A stretch of DNA of 64,000 nucleotides, taken from contig JADFAL010000030.1 of the NCBI GenBank assembly GCA_015665275.1, positions 19,501 through 83,500 on the forward strand. The letters run 5' to 3'. Both the position numbers and the translations under genes were made by a program. Under the pieces are notes generated by a model that was not told where the DNA came from, ran no database searches, and worked only from the letters and a program-made list of their open reading frames with translations. Below, piece by piece: positions 1 to 8,544 of the stretch. Each line of letters opens with the position of its first letter. Position 1 is the first letter of the stretch. This DNA is from Flavobacteriales bacterium. GTDB taxonomy: Bacteria; Bacteroidota; Bacteroidia; Flavobacteriales_D; Crocinitomicaceae.

Positions 1-1
1 T

Positions 2-76
2 ACAGGGTCAGAATTTGGTCTGCGTCAATATGCCACTGGCTGGGGAGGAGGAACCACACTTCGGGTTTATAATTAA
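2..76 (+). CDS. 3' end of an unidentified gene (partial)
   Basis: The second frame is open from the window edge to a TAA and would encode a 24-residue C-terminus with a glycine-rich stretch (GWGGGTT). The other plus frames give less protein-like sequence. Nothing can be said about function; the rest lies outside the window. Confidence 0.4.
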   Translation, partial: TGSEFGLRQYATGWGGGTTLRVYN

Positions 77-107
77 TCGACTGCATCCAACATTTTAAAT
101 CATTCCG

Positions 108-115
108 TACTTTTG
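108..115 (+). promoter_or_regulatory. Bacteroidota -7 promoter box for the ferredoxin gene
   Basis: TACTTTTG matches the Bacteroidota -7 consensus TAnnTTTG exactly and lies 19 bases before the ferredoxin ATG. No convincing -33 TTG is visible. This motif occurs by chance fairly often, so support comes mainly from position. Confidence 0.5.
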
Positions 116-134
116 TGCTGGATAACACATTATT

Positions 135-455
135 ATGGACGAAATAACCGTAACAATAATTGATAGAGAAGGAAAATCTCACGAATTGATAGCTCCAACG
201 GACATGAACATGAATATCATGGAAGTGTGTCGGTCGTATGAACTACCGGTTAAAGGAGAGTGCGGAGGAATGGCAATGTGCGCAACATGCCAGTGTTATT
301 TGGAATCGGAAACAGATCTTCCAGAACAGAGCGACGACGAATTGGATATGCTGGATCAAGCCTTCCATGTGGAAGATAACAGCCGATTGGGATGTCAGAT
401 TCAAATTTCCGATGAAATCGACGGGATTGTCCTTCGTTTGGCTCCTGAAGAATAA
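135..455 (+). CDS. Adrenodoxin-type 2Fe-2S ferredoxin
   Basis: A 106-residue soluble electron carrier. The cluster ligands are visible as C-x5-C-x2-C (GECGGMAMCATC, around residues 42-51) plus a later Cys in RLGCQI, the spacing of adrenodoxin/putidaredoxin-type ferredoxins. Length and acidic composition fit the family. In Bacteroidota such ferredoxins are thought to serve Fe-S assembly or monooxygenase partners, but no partner gene is adjacent. The stop codon abuts the stop of the convergent outer-membrane gene with no spacer. The ATG is favoured by the TAnnTTTG box just upstream. Family assignment is firm; the physiological partner is unknown. Confidence 0.88.
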   Translation: MDEITVTIIDREGKSHELIAPTDMNMNIMEVCRSYELPVKGECGGMAMCATCQCYLESETDLPEQSDDELDMLDQAFHVEDNSRLGCQIQISDEIDGIVLRLAPEE

Positions 456-1232
456 CTAAAAAGCAAATGCCGCTCCTACGTGTAATTGAAAAAACGTTTC
501 ATTGCGTTTTTCTTTCACAAGAAGATCCATATCTAACTGACCCGGCTGGTTAGGCTGGATTGGAAACCTTCTAACGAAATTGGCATTATATCTCAATCCG
601 TATGAGATTACAATCATTTCGGTAATTGGAGTACGCATGTTAATCTGGTACATCACGGTCACACCAGACCATCGATCCGTGTAATCAAGTATGGTATTTA
701 ATGGAGTTATCAATGAGTCAGAAGGCAAAATAGGATTGACTATATAATCCTTCTCAATCATTCGCGTTGATGTGTATCCCACACCTAGTTGATGACTAAG
801 ACCGATTGGAAGAAGGTTCGAACGACTTGAAAATTCGAATTTTGGCATAATCGTAAAGGTGTTCAAATTGATCGCTTCGTGGCGCATTTCCACAAATTCC
901 GTGTATTCGAACGATCCCGTACTAAAACTCAAATCAATAAAATCTTCCGCAGCCATGTTTTGGTATTCCAATCCGTACTCAATGCCTAGACCAATCTGAT
1001 TCGAGAATGCGTGCATCACTCCGATACGAACACCTGAATCAAATATGTTTCTTCCTTCAGCCAAGCCGGAACCTTGTTTCTTATAAAAGGTATTGCTGTT
1101 GAACCAACCACTAACTATTGGCCAAGATCCATGACCTTGAACCTCTAAAATGGTTTTCTTTCCATATAGTCCAGTGTTTTGGCTAAAACACAAGGACGGA
1201 ATAAATATGAGTAGCGCTAATAAATATCTCAT
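456..1232 (-). CDS. Predicted outer-membrane beta-barrel protein
   Basis: 258 residues with a clear signal peptide (MRYLLALLIFIPSLCFSQ) and alternating amphipathic strands ending in a C-terminal phenylalanine (HVGAAFAF), as in outer-membrane beta-barrels. I do not recognise a named family. The ATG overlaps the stop of the preceding M48 protease gene by one base (TAATG), so the two are translationally coupled and this is the last gene of a leftward operon. A role as an envelope partner of the protease is possible but unproven. Confidence 0.7.
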   Translation of the reverse strand: MRYLLALLIFIPSLCFSQNTGLYGKKTILEVQGHGSWPIVSGWFNSNTFYKKQGSGLAEGRNIFDSGVRIGVMHAFSNQIGLGIEYGLEYQNMAAEDFIDLSFSTGSFEYTEFVEMRHEAINLNTFTIMPKFEFSSRSNLLPIGLSHQLGVGYTSTRMIEKDYIVNPILPSDSLITPLNTILDYTDRWSGVTVMYQINMRTPITEMIVISYGLRYNANFVRRFPIQPNQPGQLDMDLLVKEKRNETFFQLHVGAAFAF

Positions 1233-3442
1233 TAGTTGGTTTTTAAGGAGTCAAACAAACTGTAAATATGCGCTCCGAAAACATGTTTTCTCAAAGTGCT
1301 TCTGAATTCATGGCTGAGAACACCGACGATTTTACCCGTCTCAAGACTCAAAACGATCATGTTGATTTCTGCTTGATTTCCCATGAAAAACTTAATTGGA
1401 AAATATACGGGAATGGAAGGGAAAAACATGATTGAATATAAGGTTCCCATGGTAGCGAAATCTGGTACATAGCCATGTGTGGCAACAGAGTACATGACAT
1501 ATGGCGTTCCAAATTTTGTCCTAACATCGTTCACCAATTGATAATCGACAGGGAAGGTCGTAACGTCAGAATTGTTCGCCGACTGCTCCAGATAATTCAT
1601 CAGAATGCAACGGTCGTTGTATGATTGCGTGCCTTCTTTTTCAATCGTTGATCTATCCAGATGAGATACTTGCATTTCGGATTTTCGCGCCGCAATATCG
1701 ATGCTCTCTCGAACAGACTCCTGCGTTTTTTCAGATTTTACGAATTTGATACCTGTGGCGCCATATTTAAGAACGATGGGTTCCATGGAGATTAGATAGT
1801 CAACATCTTCATTTGTATTCACGTTCCCTTTTCGTTCTTTCTCTTGATCGTAGTAATAACGCTCTTTTGCAGTCATACGACTGTAGGCTTCATCCTCTTC
1901 TTCTTGCTTTTTGAATTCTTCGTTGTACTCATTGTACTTATCTAAGAATGCCTCATCGTTCATGAGGTCAGGAATAAGGTAGATATGAAAGTCTGAAGAA
2001 TCAGGAGTGGCTGCATCATCCACAGATTTTTTGCCTTTGATTCGATCATACTTGCTCAATTCCTCTTTCTTTTCCTTGGTGCTAGTTGTGTCTGATTCTT
2101 CAACCGGCGGAAGGCTATTCACATAAGCAGTTCGCAAGCAAACATTTGCGTAGTCTTCCAATTCGAATCGCTCGGTATTGGCAACGGTCCAAATCATTTT
2201 GTCGTAAATCGCACCAATTTCCTTATCCTCTGGATGCTTCTGGTGCGAAGTTGCTACTTGACGCACACACATAGTAATCAGTTGGGACTTCGACATCTCT
2301 TTGATGAAGTGGTGCACATTTGCAGAGGCACCTTCCAGTTCTGATTTCCGATTCACTACGCTGAAAATGGAATTGTCTAGTCGGTATTGTAAAATTCCTT
2401 GCCACGCTTGTGCTTTCATTCGTTGCAAGAACATACTTTCCGGATAATCTCGTTCCAATAAGAAAATGGTATACAGGGCATCGGCATACTCGGCTTCGTG
2501 CACGTTGATTCTCACAACTTCAAATCGGGCGATTTCTCGAACTTCCTTAAACCGCTCTTCCCCTAGTTTATAGACATCTGTTTTCCAGCTTTTGATTTTA
2601 GCAATCTCCTTTTCAATGCGATCTTTTCTCGTTTTAATGTTGGGGTGTGAGCTTCGGGAATCGTCTTCGTCTTCCACAGCCTCAATTTCATATGGCTCCG
2701 TTGGGAAAAGGTATTCTGGAACGAAAAGTGTATCAAAAGCTTGGAAGTACTCATTAGGCACTTGTACTTCGTCGAAGGGCAGGTATGAGTACAACAGTAC
2801 ATTGAAAGTAGGAACGATTTCATCTTTGGAGTATCCTGCACCAGCGTACATTGCCAGTCCAATTTCGTCTGCTTCTAATTCATTGTCCTTAGAATGTACG
2901 CTCATTTGTTCAATGCTCGCCGATCTGTTTTCTCGCTGATAACTATACGACCCCAGTACGTGCTCCTTTTGATAATGGGCAATTTCGTGAGCCAATACAT
3001 ATGCAAGTTGCGCTTCGCTGGTAATTTGTGAAAGTAATCCTGTTGTTACAAAAACGACGCCTTGTTCCGTTGAAAATGCATTTGTTGCGTTGGACTTAAT
3101 TGTGTAAAAACGCAATTCACGGAAGAGTTTCTTGTCTTTTACCATTAATTTTTTGGCAACATCCTGAACGTATTCGGTAATCGGATCTCCGTAAATAACC
3201 GACCCAGAATGCATCAACGCGTCCACCATGTAGTTGGTTTTGGTATAGAATGCTTTCTTTTCACTCTGTGACATGTCGGTGAAATTCTCTTCCAGATCTT
3301 CCTCTAACTTTTCATACGTACGGAGCGTAAAGTCTTCAGGAGTTGGTCCAGAAGAAAGCAATGTCGTATAGTTATTGAAATCGACTTGTGCGGATAAGTT
3401 CCATGCAAGCAATGCTATAAGAACAGACAATAAATGTCTCAT
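1232..3442 (-). CDS. Secreted M48-family zinc metallopeptidase with long C-terminal extension
   Basis: 736 residues. A signal peptide (MRHLLSVLIALLAWNLSAQ) precedes an M48 peptidase domain with the zinc motif HEIAH at about residues 152-156 and a downstream ELEADEIG segment supplying the third ligand. Members such as BepA/LoiP act in the periplasm on outer-membrane proteins. Here the peptidase is followed by roughly 450 residues of charged, mostly helical sequence (KKQEEEDEAY and similar) that I cannot assign, much longer than the usual M48 C-terminal TPR part. The gene lies 16 bases after nadE and overlaps the following outer-membrane protein gene by one base, suggesting an envelope quality-control role. 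Confidence 0.82.
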   Translation of the reverse strand: MRHLLSVLIALLAWNLSAQVDFNNYTTLLSSGPTPEDFTLRTYEKLEEDLEENFTDMSQSEKKAFYTKTNYMVDALMHSGSVIYGDPITEYVQDVAKKLMVKDKKLFRELRFYTIKSNATNAFSTEQGVVFVTTGLLSQITSEAQLAYVLAHEIAHYQKEHVLGSYSYQRENRSASIEQMSVHSKDNELEADEIGLAMYAGAGYSKDEIVPTFNVLLYSYLPFDEVQVPNEYFQAFDTLFVPEYLFPTEPYEIEAVEDEDDSRSSHPNIKTRKDRIEKEIAKIKSWKTDVYKLGEERFKEVREIARFEVVRINVHEAEYADALYTIFLLERDYPESMFLQRMKAQAWQGILQYRLDNSIFSVVNRKSELEGASANVHHFIKEMSKSQLITMCVRQVATSHQKHPEDKEIGAIYDKMIWTVANTERFELEDYANVCLRTAYVNSLPPVEESDTTSTKEKKEELSKYDRIKGKKSVDDAATPDSSDFHIYLIPDLMNDEAFLDKYNEYNEEFKKQEEEDEAYSRMTAKERYYYDQEKERKGNVNTNEDVDYLISMEPIVLKYGATGIKFVKSEKTQESVRESIDIAARKSEMQVSHLDRSTIEKEGTQSYNDRCILMNYLEQSANNSDVTTFPVDYQLVNDVRTKFGTPYVMYSVATHGYVPDFATMGTLYSIMFFPSIPVYFPIKFFMGNQAEINMIVLSLETGKIVGVLSHEFRSTLRKHVFGAHIYSLFDSLKTN

Positions 3443-3458
3443 ATTTAGCGTTTTGTAG

Positions 3459-4232
3459 TTATTTCAATGTTACCGGAATCTTGCAAACGGGAATCGGTAT
3501 CATTTTATGCTTGTTGGCATTGTGGAACTTCTGGTATATTTCCAAAACTTCTTTTTGCCGTTTGTTTAAGTCTTTGGGATCGCCACTGAATTCCATAGCC
3601 CATTCCAATTCAGGATAGCTAGCACCAATTTGGTCCTCATCGTTTCGATCGTCATCCCATAGGCCATCAGTCGGTTTGGCCACAATAATTTCTTGAATAA
3701 CACCAATCTCGCGGGCCAAATCCCAGACATCAGACTTTGTCAGATCAGCGATAGGGTTCATATCTACACCTCCATCACCGTATTTGGTATAGAAACCAAC
3801 GCCGAAGTCTTCCACTTTGTTTCCGGTTCCTGCTACCAAACAGAACTCCGATTGACCAATACCGTACAAAGTACTCATCCTTAGCCGCGATCGTGAATTT
3901 GCCATAGCCAAACGATCCTGCCTTGCTTTTTCCGGCATAGTTGATTCAAATGCTTCGAATACAGAGGTAAGATCAATGTCCATCCCAATTACATTCGGAA
4001 AGCGTCGTTCCAAATCTGCAATGTGGTTCATGGCACGATTGTACTCTTCACTGGATTGCCGAATCGGCATACTTAGAACGATGGTTTTCTTTCCGGTCTG
4101 TGCGCACAATGTTGATGTCACAGCAGAATCTACACCACCGGAAATTCCGATAATAAAACCAGACAGCCCGGCTTTGTCGCAATAATTGCTAAGCCAGGCT
4201 GAAATATATTTTGCTACTTCTGGAGTATTCAA
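3459..4232 (-). CDS. nadE: NAD synthetase (ammonia-dependent type)
   Basis: 257 residues. Catalyses ATP-dependent amidation of nicotinic acid adenine dinucleotide to NAD+. The PP-loop SGGVDS is at residues 31-36 and the conserved KVEDFGVGFYTKYGDG segment is present. There is no N-terminal glutaminase domain, so it is the short form. The gene starts 3 bases after the outer-membrane barrel gene and shares that leftward operon. Synteny of nadE beside gldB is a known feature of flavobacteria, although here gldB is divergent across another gene. Confidence 0.93.
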   Translation of the reverse strand: MNTPEVAKYISAWLSNYCDKAGLSGFIIGISGGVDSAVTSTLCAQTGKKTIVLSMPIRQSSEEYNRAMNHIADLERRFPNVIGMDIDLTSVFEAFESTMPEKARQDRLAMANSRSRLRMSTLYGIGQSEFCLVAGTGNKVEDFGVGFYTKYGDGGVDMNPIADLTKSDVWDLAREIGVIQEIIVAKPTDGLWDDDRNDEDQIGASYPELEWAMEFSGDPKDLNKRQKEVLEIYQKFHNANKHKMIPIPVCKIPVTLK

Positions 4233-4235
4233 ATC

Positions 4236-5051
4236 TTAGAAAAGAATAGAAAGTTTCAGCATCAATTGTGATTGACGTGCTTGATTCGAGAAGTTGATAT
4301 CTGCTCCTTCATCGTTATTTACAACAGAAGTGAACAAAGTTGTTTTGTTTGCATCACGATCTAAAAATAAGGGTGTAAATCCGTAGTAGAAACCGATTTC
4401 AGCAACCAAAGAAGTAGAACCAACAAAGTTCCATTCAGCACCACCAGCTGCACCAACTGCCGACTTGAAAATCAACATCTCTCCGCTTGCTTCCATGTTC
4501 TCTTGAACCACAGCAGTTGGAGTTCCAATTGGAATTTCAGGATCTAAATCCACGCCAGTATCGTTGTATTTATTAGAAAGTAGGATGCTGTTTCGCAATC
4601 CGAACTTTCCAAAATAACGGAAGTAACCAATGAAGTTCGTTCGGAACATTAACATGGTTGGAATGGTTAAGTAGGTTACACGTTGACGACGCTCGATCAA
4701 TTGAAACAATTGTGGGTTCGTTGCGTTCGCAACATCACCTTGTTGCAAAATTTGCTTGTCACTATACCAGTAATATACGGGCTTAGTACCGTTGCTAAAG
4801 CGAAGACGCTCGAAATCAAATTCAGCACCTGTTGTGAATGCAATAGTTTCGGTAAGTCCAATGTTTACGTTTGCACCAAGTGTCATGTCTGATCCAACAC
4901 CAAGGCTAGCCATTCGAGTTGTTCCCATTGCCTGGAAATTCATTCCTGGTCCAAATACGAGCCCTGCTTGGTATTTTTTACCAGCCGCATCCTGCGCCAT
5001 AGCAGAAGTTGACAAGGCAACCATCGCCAAACCAAATAAAAGTCTTTTCAT
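4236..5051 (-). CDS. Outer-membrane beta-barrel protein (PorT-like size and architecture)
   Basis: 271 residues with signal peptide (MKRLLFGLAMVALSTSAMAQ), glycine/aromatic-rich amphipathic strands and a C-terminal MLKLSILF, typical of 8-10-stranded barrels. It broadly resembles the PorT/OMP_b-brl group, some of which serve type IX secretion, but I cannot assign it to SprT/PorT. It is the first gene of the leftward operon with nadE and the M48 protease. A TAnnTTTG box (TAATTTTG on the minus strand) lies 28 bases upstream and supports this start. Confidence 0.72.
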   Translation of the reverse strand: MKRLLFGLAMVALSTSAMAQDAAGKKYQAGLVFGPGMNFQAMGTTRMASLGVGSDMTLGANVNIGLTETIAFTTGAEFDFERLRFSNGTKPVYYWYSDKQILQQGDVANATNPQLFQLIERRQRVTYLTIPTMLMFRTNFIGYFRYFGKFGLRNSILLSNKYNDTGVDLDPEIPIGTPTAVVQENMEASGEMLIFKSAVGAAGGAEWNFVGSTSLVAEIGFYYGFTPLFLDRDANKTTLFTSVVNNDEGADINFSNQARQSQLMLKLSILF

Positions 5052-5079
5052 AACAGAGAGATTAATGTGTTGAATTACC

Positions 5080-5106
5080 CAAAATTACTACGTTTTCTTA
5101 ATTTTG
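5080..5106. promoter_or_regulatory. Back-to-back divergent -7 boxes between barrel/nadE and gldB operons
   Basis: Two exact TAnnTTTG matches point away from each other: TAATTTTG on the minus strand at 5080-5087 (barrel/nadE operon) and TAATTTTG on the plus strand at 5099-5106 (gldB). With only 11 bases between them, the -33 region of each promoter would overlap the other box, so the promoters probably compete. Confidence 0.5.
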
Positions 5107-5126
5107 GTATACGAAATTAGTGATTA

Positions 5127-6146
5127 ATGTTGACTAGAAAAAACCTTTTTTTACTTCCAATTCTGAGCCTTTTATTGCTGGCATGTGACAGCAATCCCCT
5201 TGATGTGGATGTTTCTGATGTAAAGTTGGAAATCGACTATGTAGATATGCGCACCGCCATGCACGATTATAAAGGAGCTAAATTGATGAAAACACACGCT
5301 CGATTCAAGAAAGAAATCCCAGACATTTACAATTATTTCCTAGGAGCATGCATGGGATTTAAGGAAGGCTATTCGGATTCTACGTTTGAAGCTTCGATGC
5401 TTAATTTCCGCAAGGATGAAGGTGTTAAGCTGTTCGAAGGTGAAATTGATGTAAAATTCAAGAAGTTAAAACCGATTGAAGAGAAGCTTACCGATGGATT
5501 CAAACATCTTAAATACCACTTGCCGAGAGACAAAATGCCGACGCATATCGTTTTTATGAATTCCTTGTTTCGATCAAGCGTTTGGGTAACCGAGAACGAA
5601 ATTGGTATTGGATTGGGGAATTATCTTGGAGCGAGTTCCAAAACGGTCAAAAAAACTGACCCAACGGTTATGTATCAATGGATGCGCAAGGCAATGAGAA
5701 GAGAATATCTCGAACGCGATGTGGTTGAAAATTGGGTGAGAACGCACTTAATTGAGGAAAAAGATTTGAATTTGGCCAGTGATCTCATCTATCACGGTAA
5801 AGTAATGTACTTGATTAAAGCGGCGTATCCTGAAATGCACGATCGTCTTGTGCTGCGATATACAATGGCACAATGGAAGTGGGCAGAGAAAAATGAAAAA
5901 GGTTTCTGGGACTACCTGATGCAGAATCAGATGTTCTACAAGAATGAGGAAATCACCAAAATGAATTTATTCAATCAGGGGCCAAAAACGCCCGGACTTC
6001 CAATTGAAGGTTCTCCTGATCGAATGGGTAAATTCCTCGGATACAAAATTATTTGTGACTATATGGAAGAAACAGAAGCTACTGTATCACAAATGATTAA
6101 AGCAGATTACAAGAAAATTTTACAGAAATACAAACCAGAGGAATAA
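5127..6146 (+). CDS. gldB: Gliding motility lipoprotein GldB
   Basis: 339 residues with a lipoprotein signal peptide (lipobox LLLAC at about residue 20). The body matches the GldB family, a lipoprotein required for gliding motility in Flavobacterium and thought to act with the Gld/T9SS machinery at the inner or outer membrane. Assignment rests on overall sequence pattern and on synteny: gldC follows after one base and nadE is close by, as in other flavobacteria. The ATG lies 20 bases after a TAnnTTTG box. Confidence 0.85.
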   Translation: MLTRKNLFLLPILSLLLLACDSNPLDVDVSDVKLEIDYVDMRTAMHDYKGAKLMKTHARFKKEIPDIYNYFLGACMGFKEGYSDSTFEASMLNFRKDEGVKLFEGEIDVKFKKLKPIEEKLTDGFKHLKYHLPRDKMPTHIVFMNSLFRSSVWVTENEIGIGLGNYLGASSKTVKKTDPTVMYQWMRKAMRREYLERDVVENWVRTHLIEEKDLNLASDLIYHGKVMYLIKAAYPEMHDRLVLRYTMAQWKWAEKNEKGFWDYLMQNQMFYKNEEITKMNLFNQGPKTPGLPIEGSPDRMGKFLGYKIICDYMEETEATVSQMIKADYKKILQKYKPEE

Positions 6147-6147
6147 G

Positions 6148-6498
6148 ATGGAGGATGATAAAATAGTGAAGACATCAAAGGTGTCAGTGGAAGTTGGATT
6201 GAATGCGAACAACCTTCCAGTTAAAATGCGTTGGACGGCACCGGACGGTTCCATTGAGAATGCTCCGACGAAAGCGATGTTGCTTTCATTGTGGGATCCC
6301 AAAGACAACAATACGATGAAAATCGATTTGTGGACCAAGGACATGTCGGTTGAGGAGATGAAACAATTTTTTCATCAAACGCTTTTAACGCTTTCGGACA
6401 CGTTTGAAAAAGCCACGGGAGAACATAATATCAGTGAAGATTTGCGTGACTATTGTTTTCACTTTGCTGAGAAAATGAACATTTTACCCGAGGAATAA
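6148..6498 (+). CDS. gldC: Gliding motility protein GldC
   Basis: 116 residues, soluble, no signal peptide. The pattern TSKVSVEVGLNANNLP near the N-terminus, WTAPDG, and a C-terminal FHFAEKMNILPEE is characteristic of GldC, a small cytoplasmic protein encoded with gldB and needed for normal colony spreading. It begins one base after gldB and overlaps the next gene by one base (TAATG), so all three form one operon. Biochemical role is unknown. Confidence 0.87.
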   Translation: MEDDKIVKTSKVSVEVGLNANNLPVKMRWTAPDGSIENAPTKAMLLSLWDPKDNNTMKIDLWTKDMSVEEMKQFFHQTLLTLSDTFEKATGEHNISEDLRDYCFHFAEKMNILPEE

Positions 6499-7286
6499 TG
6501 GTTCAAGGGAATTTGACAAAAATGAAAAGCTCGTTGGAAGATGAGGTTGAATACCGTTTGATGCTTTCGGAAGAGGTTCGCATGAACGATTTCATTGGGA
6601 AAGCTTTGAAAATCGAGTTCACAGGGACCATTAACTGCCAGAACTGTGGGAAGGTTACCAAGAAAACATTTAGCGATGGATTCTGTTATTCGTGTTTTAC
6701 AACTGCTGCTCAAGCTGCGGAATGTATTATTCGCCCAGAGTTATGTCGGGCACATTTGGGTGAAGGACGCGACCCAGAGTGGGAAGAAAAGCATCACAAT
6801 CAACCACATATTGTGTATTTGGCCGCTTCCAGCGCTATCAAAGTAGGGATTACGCGAGCGACACAAGTGCCAACCCGATGGATAGATCAAGGTGCTTCGT
6901 CTGCGGTAATACTGGCTGAAACGCCCAATAGATATGAAGCGGGAAGAATAGAAGTGGCGATGAAATCCCTCTATACCGATAAAACATCTTGGCAGAAAAT
7001 GTTGAAGAATGAAATCGATGAGGAGATTGACTTGTTAGATGAAAAATGGTCGCTTGAAGATCAATTGCCAGGTGACATTCTCGAATACTTCTCTGAAGAC
7101 GAAACCCTGTGGGAAATGAATTTTCCTGTTTTAGAGTACCCCGAAAAGATAAAAAGTAACTCGCTCGACAAAACCCCGATTGTGGAAGGTGTTTTAAAAG
7201 GAATCAAAGGACAGTATTTATTGTTCGAAGGTGGACAGGTTTTTAATGTCCGAAAGCACACAGGATATCATGTACAAATCTCTTAG
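6498..7286 (+). CDS. DUF2797-type protein: zinc finger plus GIY-YIG-like segment
   Basis: 262 residues. Near residues 49-70 there is a CxxC...CxxC pair (CQNCGK, CYSCF) suggesting zinc binding. The stretch HIVYLAASSAIKVGITRA around residues 103-120 resembles the core of GIY-YIG nuclease-like folds, and the order agrees with the DUF2797 family. Function is unknown. Its ATG overlaps the gldC stop by one base; an internal Met at residue 9 is an alternative start. The kelch gene downstream begins inside its last 17 bases. The tie to gldBC is positional only. Confidence 0.7.
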   Translation: MVQGNLTKMKSSLEDEVEYRLMLSEEVRMNDFIGKALKIEFTGTINCQNCGKVTKKTFSDGFCYSCFTTAAQAAECIIRPELCRAHLGEGRDPEWEEKHHNQPHIVYLAASSAIKVGITRATQVPTRWIDQGASSAVILAETPNRYEAGRIEVAMKSLYTDKTSWQKMLKNEIDEEIDLLDEKWSLEDQLPGDILEYFSEDETLWEMNFPVLEYPEKIKSNSLDKTPIVEGVLKGIKGQYLLFEGGQVFNVRKHTGYHVQIS

Positions 7287-8544
7287 CATACTTGCATTTC
7301 TTGCGTCATTCCAAGTTGGGGCGCAGAATTGGAATTGGACCGAATTGAGTCCGATGCCTTTCAGATCAGCAAATAATGCCGTTTGTGAGGCGGTGGTCAA
7401 TGGAAATGAATACGTGTATTCGTTTGCCGGAATTGACACCTCTAAAGTTTATACAGGGATTCACAATCGCAGTTTCCGGTATGATGCAGCCGCAGACAGT
7501 TGGACTGAGATTGCACCCTTGCCAGATTCTATGACAAAGATTGCAGCCGCGGCTTCCTATGTTGATGGGAAGATTTATATCATTGGTGGGTATACTGTAT
7601 TTGCGAATAGCAACGAAGTCTCTTCGGAGCGCGTGCATATTTATGATCCGGCAACAGATACATACGAAACAGACGGCGCGCCCATTCCAGTAGCTATTGA
7701 CGATCAGGTACAATGTGTTTATAAAGACAGTTTAATTTTCGTTGTGACCGGATGGAGCAACACTGCAAACTTCCCAACGGTTCAGATTTACGATCCTTCA
7801 TTGGATCAATGGCAAAACGGCACTTTCGTACCAACGACATTTCAATACACAGCATTTGGCGCATCAGGATACATAATTGGAGATACTTTGTATTACCATG
7901 GTGGCGCTGCCGGAGGCTCGTTTGCGGCAAGAAAATTTATTCGTAAAGGCTATATCAATCCAGCCGACCCTACAGATATTACATGGGAACTCATGGGAGA
8001 GGCACCGGGTGACGCTGGATATCGTGCGGCTTGCAGTGGGACAGATGATCGCGTTTTTTGGGTAGGTGGCTCGCCGACATCGTATAATTATGACGGTATA
8101 GCTTACAATGGTTCTGGAGGAGTAGATCCTTCAGCCAGAATTCTACATTTCAACCCATCAGATTCAACATATTTAGATGAAACTACACAACCATACGGTG
8201 TCATGGATTTACGCGGAATCGCTAAGTTGAGCAATAATCGATGGATTATTTGTGGCGGTATGGACACGAATCAAGTAGTTTCTAATAGAACGTTTTTATT
8301 GGAAAGCAACAGTCTTGATCTTTCTGAACAAGCCATTAATTTGTTGAGCGTAGCCCATGGAAATAATGGAGTAACGATTGTCGCACCCGAACCAACTGCC
8401 TTTGAAGTACTAGATCTTTCGGGGAAAGTGGTGAAGAACTATAATGCCTCCTTGGAAATTCAGTTGTATTATGATGACTTCATGGCCGGGATGTACCTCA
8501 TTCGTTGGAAAGGCGGAGTCCAGTCTATTCAGATTCACTATTGA
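7270..8544 (+). CDS. Secreted kelch-repeat protein with T9SS-like C-terminal tail
   Basis: 424 residues from the chosen ATG at 7270, which places a signal peptide (MYKSLSILAFLASFQVGAQ) at the N-terminus; the longer track ORF starts upstream and lacks this logic. Successive kelch motifs are visible (YVDGKIYIIGGY, GDTLYYHGGAA, NRWIICGGMD), predicting a six-blade beta-propeller. The end (VLDLSGKVVKNYN...GMYLIRWKGG) resembles a type A T9SS sorting domain, implying export to the cell surface. It overlaps the DUF2797 gene by 17 bases and the convergent histidine kinase by 7 bases. Ligand unknown. Confidence 0.8.
   Translation: MYKSLSILAFLASFQVGAQNWNWTELSPMPFRSANNAVCEAVVNGNEYVYSFAGIDTSKVYTGIHNRSFRYDAAADSWTEIAPLPDSMTKIAAAASYVDGKIYIIGGYTVFANSNEVSSERVHIYDPATDTYETDGAPIPVAIDDQVQCVYKDSLIFVVTGWSNTANFPTVQIYDPSLDQWQNGTFVPTTFQYTAFGASGYIIGDTLYYHGGAAGGSFAARKFIRKGYINPADPTDITWELMGEAPGDAGYRAACSGTDDRVFWVGGSPTSYNYDGIAYNGSGGVDPSARILHFNPSDSTYLDETTQPYGVMDLRGIAKLSNNRWIICGGMDTNQVVSNRTFLLESNSLDLSEQAINLLSVAHGNNGVTIVAPEPTAFEVLDLSGKVVKNYNASLEIQLYYDDFMAGMYLIRWKGGVQSIQIHY

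Noticed and set aside
2592-2939. Plus-strand 115-residue ORF opposite the M48 protease
   Set aside because: Serine-rich shadow translation of the opposite strand; the protease frame holds the HEIAH motif.
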